DNA of 46,819 nt from Methylothermaceae bacterium (GTDB lineage: Bacteria > Pseudomonadota > Gammaproteobacteria > Methylococcales > Methylothermaceae). The position numbers and the translations under genes are program-made. The stretch covers positions 1 to 46,819 of the forward strand of contig JALSIB010000044.1 in the NCBI GenBank assembly GCA_026981855.1, written 5' to 3'. The notes below the pieces were generated by a model. That model was not told the origin of the DNA and did not search any database. It saw nothing but the letters and a program-made list of their open reading frames with translations. Positions 1 through 7,608 of this stretch are shown here, piece after piece (the first letter of the stretch is position 1; each line of letters begins with the position of its first letter).

Positions 1-400
1 ACTCAATTATTGTTGAATCGCTCAGTCCTTAAACCTTTCCATCCAGCAGATCCTCAACCCGCCAGATGACCTCCTTCCTTTCGGTAACCGCCAGTCTAGG
101 CATCATATATGGGGTTGTCAAGAGGTTGATCTGCGTCAAATTGCCCTACTTTTTCATGCTGCCAATATGCCACAGATATTTGCTTCCGCCCTACAGTTTT
201 TCATGAATTGCGCCGCAAAAAAGGATCGAGAGGAACGCTTGAAAACCGGCAAGCACTCAAACACGGGGAGCACCGAAATACGCGACCAACCAAAGAGAGG
301 CATGATCGGAACGCCTTGATGGCAACTTCGCAATGAAGGGAAATGAAGCAGACGGCCTTAATTTTACTTGATTGACCGTCCAATGCTGTGGATCAACCCC
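1..400. other. Left-edge non-coding stretch
   Basis: No convincing gene is visible in these 400 bases. The longest frame is about 60 codons, Cys/Ser/Arg-rich and unlike a protein. A leftward promoter-like pair lies at 93-121, and a 25-codon leftward frame runs from 106 to 29 without a clear ribosome binding site. The stretch is more AT-rich than the coding DNA beside it. It is probably the gap between the leftward gene group ending at 401 and a further gene outside the window. Confidence 0.5.
93..121 (-). promoter_or_regulatory. Candidate sigma-70 promoter firing leftward out of the window
   Basis: On the minus strand a perfect TTGACA (121-116) is followed after 17 bases by TAGACT (98-93), which matches TATAAT at four of six positions. 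The expected start is near 86. The gene it would serve lies left of the window, so this rests on the motif alone. Confidence 0.35.
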
Positions 401-724
401 TCAATGGGAATTCGAAGAGGGAAATTTACCCAACCCCGCCATTTCAGCGAAAGGAAACGGCATTTGGTCGGTATTGAAAGTAAGGAACAGGAGAACCTGA
501 TAGAGATATACCGATAAAGTCGCTCCCAATTGACGGGCATGGGGGTTGTCCTGGCCAGTAAGAAGCTTGCAGGCGACCTGGAACAAAACCACGGTCCAAA
601 GGATAAACCTCACCACGCTGAGAATGAACGCGAACACCAACATGTAGAAAATGCGCTGCCATGTTCCTTTGGCCTTGAGATGGCGCTGAATTTCCGGATC
701 GAGAGGAGGTGTCTGCATCGTCAT
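401..724 (-). CDS. DUF4389 family membrane protein
   Basis: This 107-residue protein resembles the DUF4389 family of small proteobacterial membrane proteins, whose function is unknown. A charged N-terminus (about residues 1-22) is followed by a hydrophobic segment at about 25-50 (FYMLVFAFILSVVRFILW), a polar stretch with GQDNPHARQLG, and a second hydrophobic segment at about 72-85 (YLYQVLLFLTFNTD). The ATG overlaps the stop of the DUF2333 gene in an ATGA, so the two are translationally coupled. An alternative ATG lies two codons in. It is the last gene of a leftward run and has no clear terminator. Confidence 0.75.
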   Translation of the reverse strand: MTMQTPPLDPEIQRHLKAKGTWQRIFYMLVFAFILSVVRFILWTVVLFQVACKLLTGQDNPHARQLGATLSVYLYQVLLFLTFNTDQMPFPFAEMAGLGKFPSSNSH

Positions 725-1767
725 ATGCTCAACAGGTCGCGCAGATCGATCAACGCCGCGTTGGCATGGGCGATATAGGTCGCCAAGGTCAAAGAGTAAT
801 TGGCGAAGACTCCAAAACCACTGCCATTCAATACCACCGGACTGAGAATGGACGACTGGGTCGCCTCCAGCTCCCGGATGATCTGATGAATCGGCGTCTC
901 CGCCGCCTTCATTTTCAAGATGTCATGAAAATCCTCTTCAATAGCCTTCATGATGTGAAAAAGCGCCCAGCTATAACCCCGGGCTTCGTAAAAGTTGTCG
1001 TCCACCAAAAGCCAGGGTGTTTTTTCCATCGGTTTGAAGGCGGTCGAAGGCTTGCCTCGAATGATCAACTCTTTCTCTTCGTGGACCGCGCTGCTGGCGC
1101 TGAGCCGCTGGGTATAACTCCCCAACCGCTGGGCCAGTATTTCGACATACTTGGTCAGGTTGTCGGCCCGGGGTGAAAATTGGGCTCTGCCTGCTTTCAA
1201 TCTCGCCAGATAGCGGCGGAAAGCGCTGATGCCTTTCTGATACTGACTCTCGGTAGTGGGCAAGATCCAGGAATCGGTTTCGAAGTAATAATATGGTTCG
1301 CCGATACCCAGATCCTTGTCTTCCGGCGACTGGGACTGGGTTCTTGAAAGGTGGTTACGCAGCGCCGTCGCCAGATCCCGGGAGGCGACCACCACTCCGA
1401 ACTCCCAATTGGGCATATTGTCGAGAAGCACGCTCGGCGGCGTGACATCGTTGGTCAGATAACCACCGGGCTTGGTCATCAGGTAGTCCATGTTATGGAT
1501 CAACACCGATGTGGTACGCACTCCCACAGGGATCTTCTTGGGATCGGTCAGCCCGGTTTCCAGCAAGGCCACTTGATCGATGTCATAGGTCGTGGGACTG
1601 TAACACTGTAGCGTCCAATACCACCCCAACGCCGTCATGGCGATCACGACGGCGCCAACGATCCCGAGCAAGGTCATTTTCAATCGGTTCTGGCGCGTTT
1701 CCTCCTCCCGGATTTCCTCCTCTTCCAAGGAAAGCTCAGATTCTGTCGATACATGTGGCGAAACCAT
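721..1767 (-). CDS. DUF2333 family protein
   Basis: This 348-residue protein matches the DUF2333 family of gammaproteobacterial inner-membrane proteins with no known function. It has an acidic cytoplasmic N-terminus (about 1-28, rich in Glu), one membrane anchor at about 31-50 (LLGIVGAVVIAMTALGWYW), and a long, presumably periplasmic domain with conserved-looking stretches such as PGGYLTNDVTPPSVLLDNMP and YYYFETDSWILP. It begins 38 bases after the xerC stop on the same strand, with a GAGAGAGG-like ribosome site. It overlaps the DUF4389 start by 4 bases. The family call is from sequence resemblance; the topology is inferred. Confidence 0.75.
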   Translation of the reverse strand: MVSPHVSTESELSLEEEEIREEETRQNRLKMTLLGIVGAVVIAMTALGWYWTLQCYSPTTYDIDQVALLETGLTDPKKIPVGVRTTSVLIHNMDYLMTKPGGYLTNDVTPPSVLLDNMPNWEFGVVVASRDLATALRNHLSRTQSQSPEDKDLGIGEPYYYFETDSWILPTTESQYQKGISAFRRYLARLKAGRAQFSPRADNLTKYVEILAQRLGSYTQRLSASSAVHEEKELIIRGKPSTAFKPMEKTPWLLVDDNFYEARGYSWALFHIMKAIEEDFHDILKMKAAETPIHQIIRELEATQSSILSPVVLNGSGFGVFANYSLTLATYIAHANAALIDLRDLLSI

Positions 1768-1805
1768 TACGAGAACCTCTCTCTAAATAGATGCATAATA
1801 GATTA

Positions 1806-2726
1806 TCAAATTTCACCATTTCGTTTGTTGCGTTTCGCGCGGGGGTGGGCTTCATCGTAAACCCGGCTCAAGTGCTGGAAGTCCAGATGAGTGTAGATCT
1901 GGGTGGTTGCGATATCCGCATGGCCCAACAACTCCTGCACCGCCCTCAGGTCACCGCTCGCTTCGAGCAAATGGCTGGCAAAGGAATGTCTCAACAAATG
2001 GGGATAGAGCGACTGATCGAACCCCAACCGCTTGCCCCAAGCGCGCAACCTTTGCTGCACCCCCCGGACAGAGAGGCGCTTCCCGAAACGATTGACGAAC
2101 AACGCCGTTTCATCCGAATCCACCATTTCCCGGCGCCGCGAGAGCCACCCCGAAAGCGCGGCGCGGGCATATTTTCCCACCGGGAGGATGCGGCTCTTTC
2201 CACCCTTTCCCGACACCACTTTCACCAACCCTTCCCGCAAGTCCAGATCCTGGAGGTTCAGGTTCACCAGCTCTCCCACCCGCAACCCGGATGAATAGAG
2301 CAACTCCCACATGGCACTGTCGCGCACATCCAGTTCCGACTCTTTCGGCGACTCGACCAAAGCCGTCACCCCCTCTATGGCCAGGACGCCAGGCAGGCTT
2401 TTGGGTGAACGAGGCAACTTGACTCTTCGTGACGGATCGTCCTCGACGATGCCATGCTTGCTCAGATAGCGAAACAGCCCGCGGAGTGACGACAGTTCAC
2501 GCTGCAAGCTACGGGAAGACAACCCCGCCTGCCTTCTTTCACTCATATATTGACGCAGGCTCGTCTCATTCAGTTCCTCCCAATGGCCGATCGAGCGCCT
2601 CTGGCAAAAGCTCAGCAGTTTTTCCAGATCTCTGCGGTAGGCCATGAGGGTATGCGGCGACAGCCGGCGCTCGTTCTCGAGCACGGAAAGATAACCTTGC
2701 ACGTCCACGCTCAGACCGGCCATCAT
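1806..2726 (-). CDS. xerC: Tyrosine recombinase XerC
   Basis: XerC acts with XerD at the chromosomal dif site to resolve chromosome dimers during division. The 306-residue length is close to E. coli XerC. The SAM-like DNA-binding domain spans about 5-90. The catalytic domain follows with the full active set: R149 (GLRVGEL), K174 (SGKGGKSR), H243 and R246 (HLLRHSFASHLL), H269 (LLGHADIATTQ) and nucleophile Y278 (IYTH). I chose the ATG at 2726 (the next ATG is at 2723) because it follows the DUF484 stop by 2 bases; the open frame extends further upstream but is only the shadow of DUF484. The order dapF-DUF484-xerC matches the E. coli locus. No dif site was seen here. Confidence 0.96.
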   Translation of the reverse strand: MMAGLSVDVQGYLSVLENERRLSPHTLMAYRRDLEKLLSFCQRRSIGHWEELNETSLRQYMSERRQAGLSSRSLQRELSSLRGLFRYLSKHGIVEDDPSRRVKLPRSPKSLPGVLAIEGVTALVESPKESELDVRDSAMWELLYSSGLRVGELVNLNLQDLDLREGLVKVVSGKGGKSRILPVGKYARAALSGWLSRRREMVDSDETALFVNRFGKRLSVRGVQQRLRAWGKRLGFDQSLYPHLLRHSFASHLLEASGDLRAVQELLGHADIATTQIYTHLDFQHLSRVYDEAHPRAKRNKRNGEI

Positions 2727-2728
2727 CG

Positions 2729-3424
2729 TTACCCACGCCTGGCAAGCAAAGTCGCCAACTTGGCCTCGATCACCTCCCCCAGCCACGCCAGATAGACCTT
2801 CCCCAACCCAGGCCAAAAACGCTGCCGGTCCCCGCTGCCTATGGCCAACATGCCCCGCACTTCCTGGCGGCGCAACGGCACCAAGGCGCATGAACGGACG
2901 GTCTCGTCGGAGGCGAAAAAGCAATCCAGTTGCGAGGGGGCGGGGGTGCCGACATAAGGTTCCCCGGAATCGAAAACAGTTTGCACCGCAGCCAGGCATG
3001 CGGGAGACAGGTACAGATCCGAACGTATGTTTTCCTTGCCCTCGTGAAACAGCCGCAGAGCAACCCATTCCAGCTGAAACCGCTCGCGAAGACATTCCTC
3101 CACGCCGGTCACCGTTTCCGAGAGATCCCCGGACTGCAACAGAACCAGCGTCAATTCATGCATATTGCGCAACAAGGCGTCATTGGTCCTGGCAATTCGC
3201 ACCAACGTATCGATTTGATCGCAAAGGGTCCGGTTGGTTTGCCTGAGCAGCGAAACCTGATACTCGATCAACGATACCGCCGGCGCACAATCGTGGGGTA
3301 TCTTCAAATCTTCCAGCAACCAGGCATGGCGGACGAAAAAATCCGGCTGCGCCTGCAAATAGGCTGCAACCTGGGAATCGTCGATGGATTCTTCCGACAA
3401 TTTTTCGCAACAATCCCGATTCAT
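2729..3424 (-). CDS. DUF484 family protein (YigA-like)
   Basis: This 231-residue cytoplasmic protein is of the DUF484 family, which sits between dapF and xerC in many gammaproteobacteria. The N-terminus carries the family hallmark VAAYLQAQPDFFVRHAWLLE (about 18-37). A coiled region follows (about 50-85, VSLIEYQVSLLRQTNRTLCD), then a GAF-like domain (about 100-225) ending in LAWLGEVIEAKLA. Its biochemical role is unknown. The start overlaps the dapF stop as ATGA, and its stop is 2 bases before xerC, so it is translated within the lysA-dapF-xerC operon. Confidence 0.88.
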   Translation of the reverse strand: MNRDCCEKLSEESIDDSQVAAYLQAQPDFFVRHAWLLEDLKIPHDCAPAVSLIEYQVSLLRQTNRTLCDQIDTLVRIARTNDALLRNMHELTLVLLQSGDLSETVTGVEECLRERFQLEWVALRLFHEGKENIRSDLYLSPACLAAVQTVFDSGEPYVGTPAPSQLDCFFASDETVRSCALVPLRRQEVRGMLAIGSGDRQRFWPGLGKVYLAWLGEVIEAKLATLLARRG

Positions 3425-4251
3425 AACTCAATCTCCCCCTCGAAAACGAATTCCGCCCTTCCAGTCATGATCACCGGTTCTCCCCTTCCCCCCCATTCGA
3501 TCGTCAGCGCCCCCCCCGGCAACTGCACGACCACAGGCGACCGCAAGCGTCCCCATTCGATCCCGATCACGGCAGCCGCGCACGCCCCGCTGCCACAGGC
3601 GAGAGTCTCCCCCACACCTCGCTCGTACACCCGCAATCTGGCTCTCCGCGGCGATTCGATCTGCAGGAATCCCACGTTGACCTGAGCCGGGAACAAGGGC
3701 AGCGCCTGAAAAGCCTCGCCGATTTCCCCGACCGGTGCCCGCTCCAGGTCCGCCACCTCGATCACCGCATGAGGGTTGCCCATCGATACCGCCCCGAAGG
3801 TCCAACTGCGGCCTGCCAGCGTGGCCTGGTATTCCGGCATCTCCTCGTGAACCGCGAGTGGAATCTCGGCTGGCGCAAAGCGGGGGCGCCCCATGTCGAC
3901 CCGCACCTCCCGTTCCCCGGTAACCTCCAGCAGCATTCTGCCCGCTTTGGTGGCGACCGCGATGACATCTTTGGCGATCAGTCCCTTGGCACGCACGAAC
4001 CTGGCGAAACAACGGGCGCCATTGCCGCACTGAGCCACTTCCGAACCATCGGCGTTGAATATCCGGTAGCTGAAGTCCACCTCATCGTCGGGTGGCGGCT
4101 CAACCAGGAGAACCTGGTCGCAACCGACGCCAAAATGGCGATCGGCCAGATGGCGTATCTGCCGCCGGCTCAGGGATACGGACTCAGAGACGCCATCGAT
4201 GACGACGAAGTCGTTGCCCAGTCCCTGCATTTTGCTGAATTTCAATTTCAC
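3421..4251 (-). CDS. dapF: Diaminopimelate epimerase
   Basis: DapF converts LL-diaminopimelate to the meso form in the cytoplasm, giving the precursor for peptidoglycan and lysine. The two-thiol active site is complete: C75 in CGNGARC and C219 in ACGSGACAAA. The N-terminal signature KMQGLGNDFVVID is intact. I chose the GTG at 4251 (276 residues) over the ATG at 4275: GTG forms a GTGA overlap with the lysA stop and places KLKFSKMQG at the N-terminus as in the family, whereas the ATG would run 28 bases into lysA. The 4-base overlaps on both sides show coupling within the operon. Confidence 0.96.
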   Translation of the reverse strand: MKLKFSKMQGLGNDFVVIDGVSESVSLSRRQIRHLADRHFGVGCDQVLLVEPPPDDEVDFSYRIFNADGSEVAQCGNGARCFARFVRAKGLIAKDVIAVATKAGRMLLEVTGEREVRVDMGRPRFAPAEIPLAVHEEMPEYQATLAGRSWTFGAVSMGNPHAVIEVADLERAPVGEIGEAFQALPLFPAQVNVGFLQIESPRRARLRVYERGVGETLACGSGACAAAVIGIEWGRLRSPVVVQLPGGALTIEWGGRGEPVIMTGRAEFVFEGEIEL

Positions 4252-5504
4252 GGCAGCACGCTCTCCCCCCGCCAAAGATCCTCCAGGCTCTCCCTCGCCC
4301 TGACCAAATACGCTTTATCCCCATCCACCATGATTTCCGGTGGCCGTACTCTCGAATTATAGTTGGAACTCATGGTAAATCCGTAAGCACCCGCCGAGCG
4401 GACGGCCAGAAGATCCCCCGGCTCAAGCGCCAACCGACGCGCCTTTCCGAGGAAATCGCCGGTTTCACAAACCGGACCAACCACGTCATAGATGCCCACG
4501 GGCACATCGGTGCGCGGCCGGACGGGAACGATCTCCTGCCAAGCGCCATAGAGCGCCGGGCGCATCAGATCGTTCATCGCCGCATCGACGATGGCAAAAC
4601 CTTTCTCCGGCGTTCGCTTCAAATATTCCACCCGGGTCAGCAAAATACCGGCGTTGCCCGCGATTGCCCTGCCAGGCTCCAGGAGTATCTCGATACCCTC
4701 CTCCCCCTGACCCGCCAACCGTTCGAGCAGCGCCGCGACATATTCCGACGGTTGTGGCGGAATCTCATCCCGATAACGAATCCCCAATCCCCCGCCGAGA
4801 TCCAGGTGTTGGAACGAAATCCCCTCCCCCCGCAGCGTTGCCATCAGCTCCAAAACCCGATCGAGTGCCGCAAGGAAAGGATCGATCTCCGTCAGCTGGG
4901 AACCGATGTGACAATCCACCCCTACGACCTGGAGATGCGGCAGACCGGCAGCCCGGCGAAACTCATCCAACGCCTGGGACATGTCGATACCGAACTTGTT
5001 CTCTTTCAGGCCGGTCGCGATATAGGGATGCGTTCCGGCATCCACATCAGGATTGACCCGAAGCGAAACCGGCGCGACGACCCCCACTTCACCTGCGAGC
5101 CGGTCAATACGGTCCAGCTCGGCCGGAACCTCCACGTTGAAACAGCGGATTCCCACCTCGAGCGCCCGACGAATTTCATCTTCGCGCTTGCCGACGCCGG
5201 AAAACACCACTTTCGACGGATCGCCCCCCGCCTTCAACACCCGCTCCAACTCCCCGACCGATACGATATCGAAACCGGAACCCAGCCTGACGAGCAGATT
5301 CAAAACCGCCAGATTGGAATTGGCTTTCACCGCATAACAGATAAGATGGGGATAGACGGAAAACGCCCGGTCGAAAGCATTCCAGTGACGCTCTAAAGTG
5401 GCGCGGCTATAAACATACGCGGGCGTTCCGAAACGCCCGGCGATCTCCTCCAGCGGCACCGATTCGGCATGAAGCGCGCCCTCGAGATAATTGAAATGAT
5501 CCAT
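4248..5504 (-). CDS. lysA: Diaminopimelate decarboxylase
   Basis: LysA is a PLP enzyme that decarboxylates meso-diaminopimelate to L-lysine. The 418-residue protein has the fold type III TIM barrel with the PLP lysine K60 in YAVKANSN, the HIGSQ motif at about 199-203, the glycine-rich phosphate loop DLGGGLGIRY at about 235-244, EPGRAIAGNAG at about 276-285, and the active-site Cys C346 in GPVCETGDF. The ATG at 5504 was chosen because it follows the lppL stop by one base. Beginning further upstream would add a poorly conserved extension that is the lppL shadow. It feeds the same pathway as dapF, 4 bases downstream. Confidence 0.97.
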   Translation of the reverse strand: MDHFNYLEGALHAESVPLEEIAGRFGTPAYVYSRATLERHWNAFDRAFSVYPHLICYAVKANSNLAVLNLLVRLGSGFDIVSVGELERVLKAGGDPSKVVFSGVGKREDEIRRALEVGIRCFNVEVPAELDRIDRLAGEVGVVAPVSLRVNPDVDAGTHPYIATGLKENKFGIDMSQALDEFRRAAGLPHLQVVGVDCHIGSQLTEIDPFLAALDRVLELMATLRGEGISFQHLDLGGGLGIRYRDEIPPQPSEYVAALLERLAGQGEEGIEILLEPGRAIAGNAGILLTRVEYLKRTPEKGFAIVDAAMNDLMRPALYGAWQEIVPVRPRTDVPVGIYDVVGPVCETGDFLGKARRLALEPGDLLAVRSAGAYGFTMSSNYNSRVRPPEIMVDGDKAYLVRARESLEDLWRGESVLP

Positions 5505-5505
5505 G

Positions 5506-5625
5506 TCAGTCGCTTCCTTTTTCCTTTTCCTGTTCAGGGGGCGGCAGATAGAGGGGGCCGGACTGACCACAACCTGCCACCCCGGCCCCCAGGGCAACGA
5601 TCGAAAGGAACAGCAGCACTCTCAT
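5506..5625 (-). CDS. lppL: Small lipoprotein LppL/YifL-like
   Basis: A 39-residue frame that is easily missed. It has a short signal peptide (MRVLLFLSIVALGAGVAG), a lipobox ending in Cys19 (VAGC), then CGQSGPLYLPPPEQEKEKG. The mature start CGQ-GPLYLP is the hallmark of the LppL/YifL family of tiny outer-membrane-type lipoproteins, found just upstream of lysA or dapF across gammaproteobacteria. The stop is one base before the lysA ATG and the start is 4 bases after the dctM stop. Function is unknown. Synteny plus the lipobox make it a real gene despite its size. Confidence 0.9.
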   Translation of the reverse strand: MRVLLFLSIVALGAGVAGCGQSGPLYLPPPEQEKEKGSD

Positions 5626-5628
5626 CGC

Positions 5629-7014
5629 TCATTCTCCGTAAATCTGCTGTGGCAACCAAGTGGCGAGCAGGGGCCAAACCGCCAGCAACCCCAGCATCAG
5701 CACCTGGATGAAAATAAAGGGCATCACCCCCAGATATATCTGCCCCGTCCTGACCTGTGGCGGCGCCACACCGCGCAGATAGAAGAGGGCAAAACCGAAA
5801 GGCGGGGTCAGGAAAGAAGTCTGGAGATTGATGGCGATCATGATTCCCAGCCACACCGGATCCAACCCCATGGCCAACAATACCGGACCGACGATGGGAA
5901 CAACAACGAAGGTGATCTCGATGAAATCGAGCACGAACCCCAATGCGAACATCACCCCCATCACCACCACCATGGCCCCGAAAGCGCCGCCAGGCAAATC
6001 CGACAGCCACTCCACCACCATTTCGTCGCCATAGAAACCGCGAAACACCAGGGAAAACAGGGCGGCCCCGATCAGAATCAGAAACACCATACTGCTGACC
6101 CGGGTCGTGCTCCGCATGACCTCCCGCAAGGTTTCCAGATCCAATTGGCGCCTGAGGGCAGCCAGAACCAGCGCCCCCATCGCACCGACGGCCGCCGCCT
6201 CGGTAGGGGTGGCGACCCCCCCCAGAATCGATCCCAGCACCAGTGCGATCAGGATCAAGGGCGGCAACAACCCTCCCGCGACCCGTCCCAGAAGGTGCCC
6301 GGACCTGTTTCCAGCCTGGAATGGCGGCATCCACGAAGGTTTCAACCACGCCACCGAGACGATGAACAACAGATACAAACCCACCAGCAACAGACCGGGC
6401 AGCAAGGCGCCGGCGAAAAGATCCCCCACCGAAACGGTTTTAGGGGCGAACGCCCCCATCTCCAGCTGAGCCTGCTGATAGGCCGCCGATATCACGTCCC
6501 CCAACAGCACCAGAACGATAGAGGGTGGAATGATCTGCCCCAAGGTACCGGAAGCGCAAATGGTTCCGCAGGCCAGTGCAGGCGCGTAACCGCGTTGCAG
6601 CATCGTGGGCAGGGAAAGCAACCCCATGGTCACGACGGTCGCCCCCACGATGCCGGTACTGGCGGCCATCAGCATCCCCACCAGCGTCACCGCCACCCCC
6701 ACCCCTCCCCGCAGGGAACCCAACACTTCCGCCATGGTGTCGAGCAGATCCTCGGCGATCCTGGCACGCTCCAGCACCACCCCCATGAACACGAACAGAG
6801 GCACCGCCATCAGGGTCTCGTTGGTCATGATGCCGTACAGGCGATTGGGAAGCGCCTGTAAAAAGGCGGCATCGAAAAGATCCAGCCGCAGACCGAGGCC
6901 GGCAAAGGCCAGCGCCGTGCCCCCCAAGGCAAAAGCGACCGGATATCCGGTCAACAACACCGTAAACACTGCGGCAAACATCGCCAGGGCCAAATGATAC
7001 TCGCTCAATTCCAT
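5629..7014 (-). CDS. dctM: TRAP transporter large permease (DctM family)
   Basis: DctM is the 12-13-segment membrane subunit of TRAP transporters, which use an ion gradient to import organic acids delivered by a periplasmic binding protein. The 461-residue protein is hydrophobic throughout and shows the family landmarks: the N-terminal LTGYPVAFALGG at about 22-33, MGVVLERARIAEDLLD, GTLGQIIPPSIVLVLLGD, and TPTEAAAVGA at about 284-293. The ATG at 7014 lies one base after the dctQ stop. Its length and the LGDVISAAYQQAQ stretch suggest the branch annotated for mannitol/chloroaromatic or keto-acid compounds; the substrate cannot be read from sequence. No binding-protein gene is nearby. Confidence 0.92.
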   Translation of the reverse strand: MELSEYHLALAMFAAVFTVLLTGYPVAFALGGTALAFAGLGLRLDLFDAAFLQALPNRLYGIMTNETLMAVPLFVFMGVVLERARIAEDLLDTMAEVLGSLRGGVGVAVTLVGMLMAASTGIVGATVVTMGLLSLPTMLQRGYAPALACGTICASGTLGQIIPPSIVLVLLGDVISAAYQQAQLEMGAFAPKTVSVGDLFAGALLPGLLLVGLYLLFIVSVAWLKPSWMPPFQAGNRSGHLLGRVAGGLLPPLILIALVLGSILGGVATPTEAAAVGAMGALVLAALRRQLDLETLREVMRSTTRVSSMVFLILIGAALFSLVFRGFYGDEMVVEWLSDLPGGAFGAMVVVMGVMFALGFVLDFIEITFVVVPIVGPVLLAMGLDPVWLGIMIAINLQTSFLTPPFGFALFYLRGVAPPQVRTGQIYLGVMPFIFIQVLMLGLLAVWPLLATWLPQQIYGE

Positions 7015-7015
7015 T

Positions 7016-7549
7016 TCAGTCTTCCGGCAATGGCCGGCCAGCCAGCAACAACACCGCCCTGCCGCTTTGAGCCAGACCCTGGAGCAACAAAGTGGCGGCA
7101 AAAACCAAAATCACGCTCTTCAACAGGTAAACCGCAGGCAGCCCGCCTGCTTCACGGGAAGACTCACGCACCGCCCAGGATGCGGCGACATAATCCCAGC
7201 CGATCCAGCCGATGAAGACGCCCACCGGAACCAGCAACCCCCAGCACCCCAGCAAATCCACCCAGGCCCGGGCGCGAGGCCCCAAGCGTTGATACACGAT
7301 ATCCACCCGTACATGGCCATCGTGCTTCAGGGTGTATGCCGCACCCAGCATGAAAAGCAAGGCATGCATATAGACCACGCTCTCCTGCAGCCCGATCCAA
7401 CCCAGGTCGAACCCATAGCGCAGCAGCACCACCAACGCAGTCACCACTACCATCCCCAAAGACAGCCAGGATACCGCCCTGCCGAGCCACTCGGTGAAAA
7501 CATCGACGGCCCGAACGAAAGCGGCGATAATGACGAATCCAAGACGCAT
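7016..7549 (-). CDS. dctQ: TRAP transporter small permease (DctQ family)
   Basis: DctQ is the small, four-segment membrane partner of DctM. In this 177-residue protein, hydrophobic segments lie at about 22-44, 58-75, 97-118 and 143-163. The family-typical LQESVVYMHALLFMLGAAYTL follows the first segments, and KHDGHVRVDIVYQRL matches the conserved loop that ends segment 2. It leads the leftward group, so dctQ-dctM and possibly lppL-lysA downstream may share a transcript (gaps of 1, 4 and 1 bases). A perfect TATAAT lies 31 bases upstream of its ATG. Confidence 0.9.
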   Translation of the reverse strand: MRLGFVIIAAFVRAVDVFTEWLGRAVSWLSLGMVVVTALVVLLRYGFDLGWIGLQESVVYMHALLFMLGAAYTLKHDGHVRVDIVYQRLGPRARAWVDLLGCWGLLVPVGVFIGWIGWDYVAASWAVRESSREAGGLPAVYLLKSVILVFAATLLLQGLAQSGRAVLLLAGRPLPED

Positions 7550-7579
7550 TCTGTTCCAGCCCTATAAAAAAGGCGTTCA

Positions 7580-7585
7580 ATTATA
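7580..7585 (-). promoter_or_regulatory. Candidate -10 element for dctQ
   Basis: A perfect TATAAT on the minus strand sits 31 bases upstream of the dctQ ATG, in the 59-bp gap shared with the rightward Lon-like gene. No good -35 is seen at 17 bases; TGGAGC at 18 bases is weak. It is probably a regulated or activator-dependent leftward promoter. Confidence 0.45.
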
Positions 7586-7608
7586 CAGGGAAAAGGAAAT
7601 CCAGCTCC

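Noticed and set aside
203-319. Rightward 38-residue hydrophilic frame
   Set aside because: Short and without a recognisable ribosome site; likely chance.
201-383. Leftward 60-residue frame at the left edge
   Set aside because: Composition (Cys, Ser, Arg rich), no ribosome site and no family resemblance.
2727-3095. N-terminal extension of XerC through DUF484
   Set aside because: The extension overlaps the whole 3' half of DUF484 and has no XerC similarity.
5503-6861. Rightward 452-codon frame opposite dctM
   Set aside because: Gln/His/Pro-rich shadow of a hydrophobic membrane protein gene.
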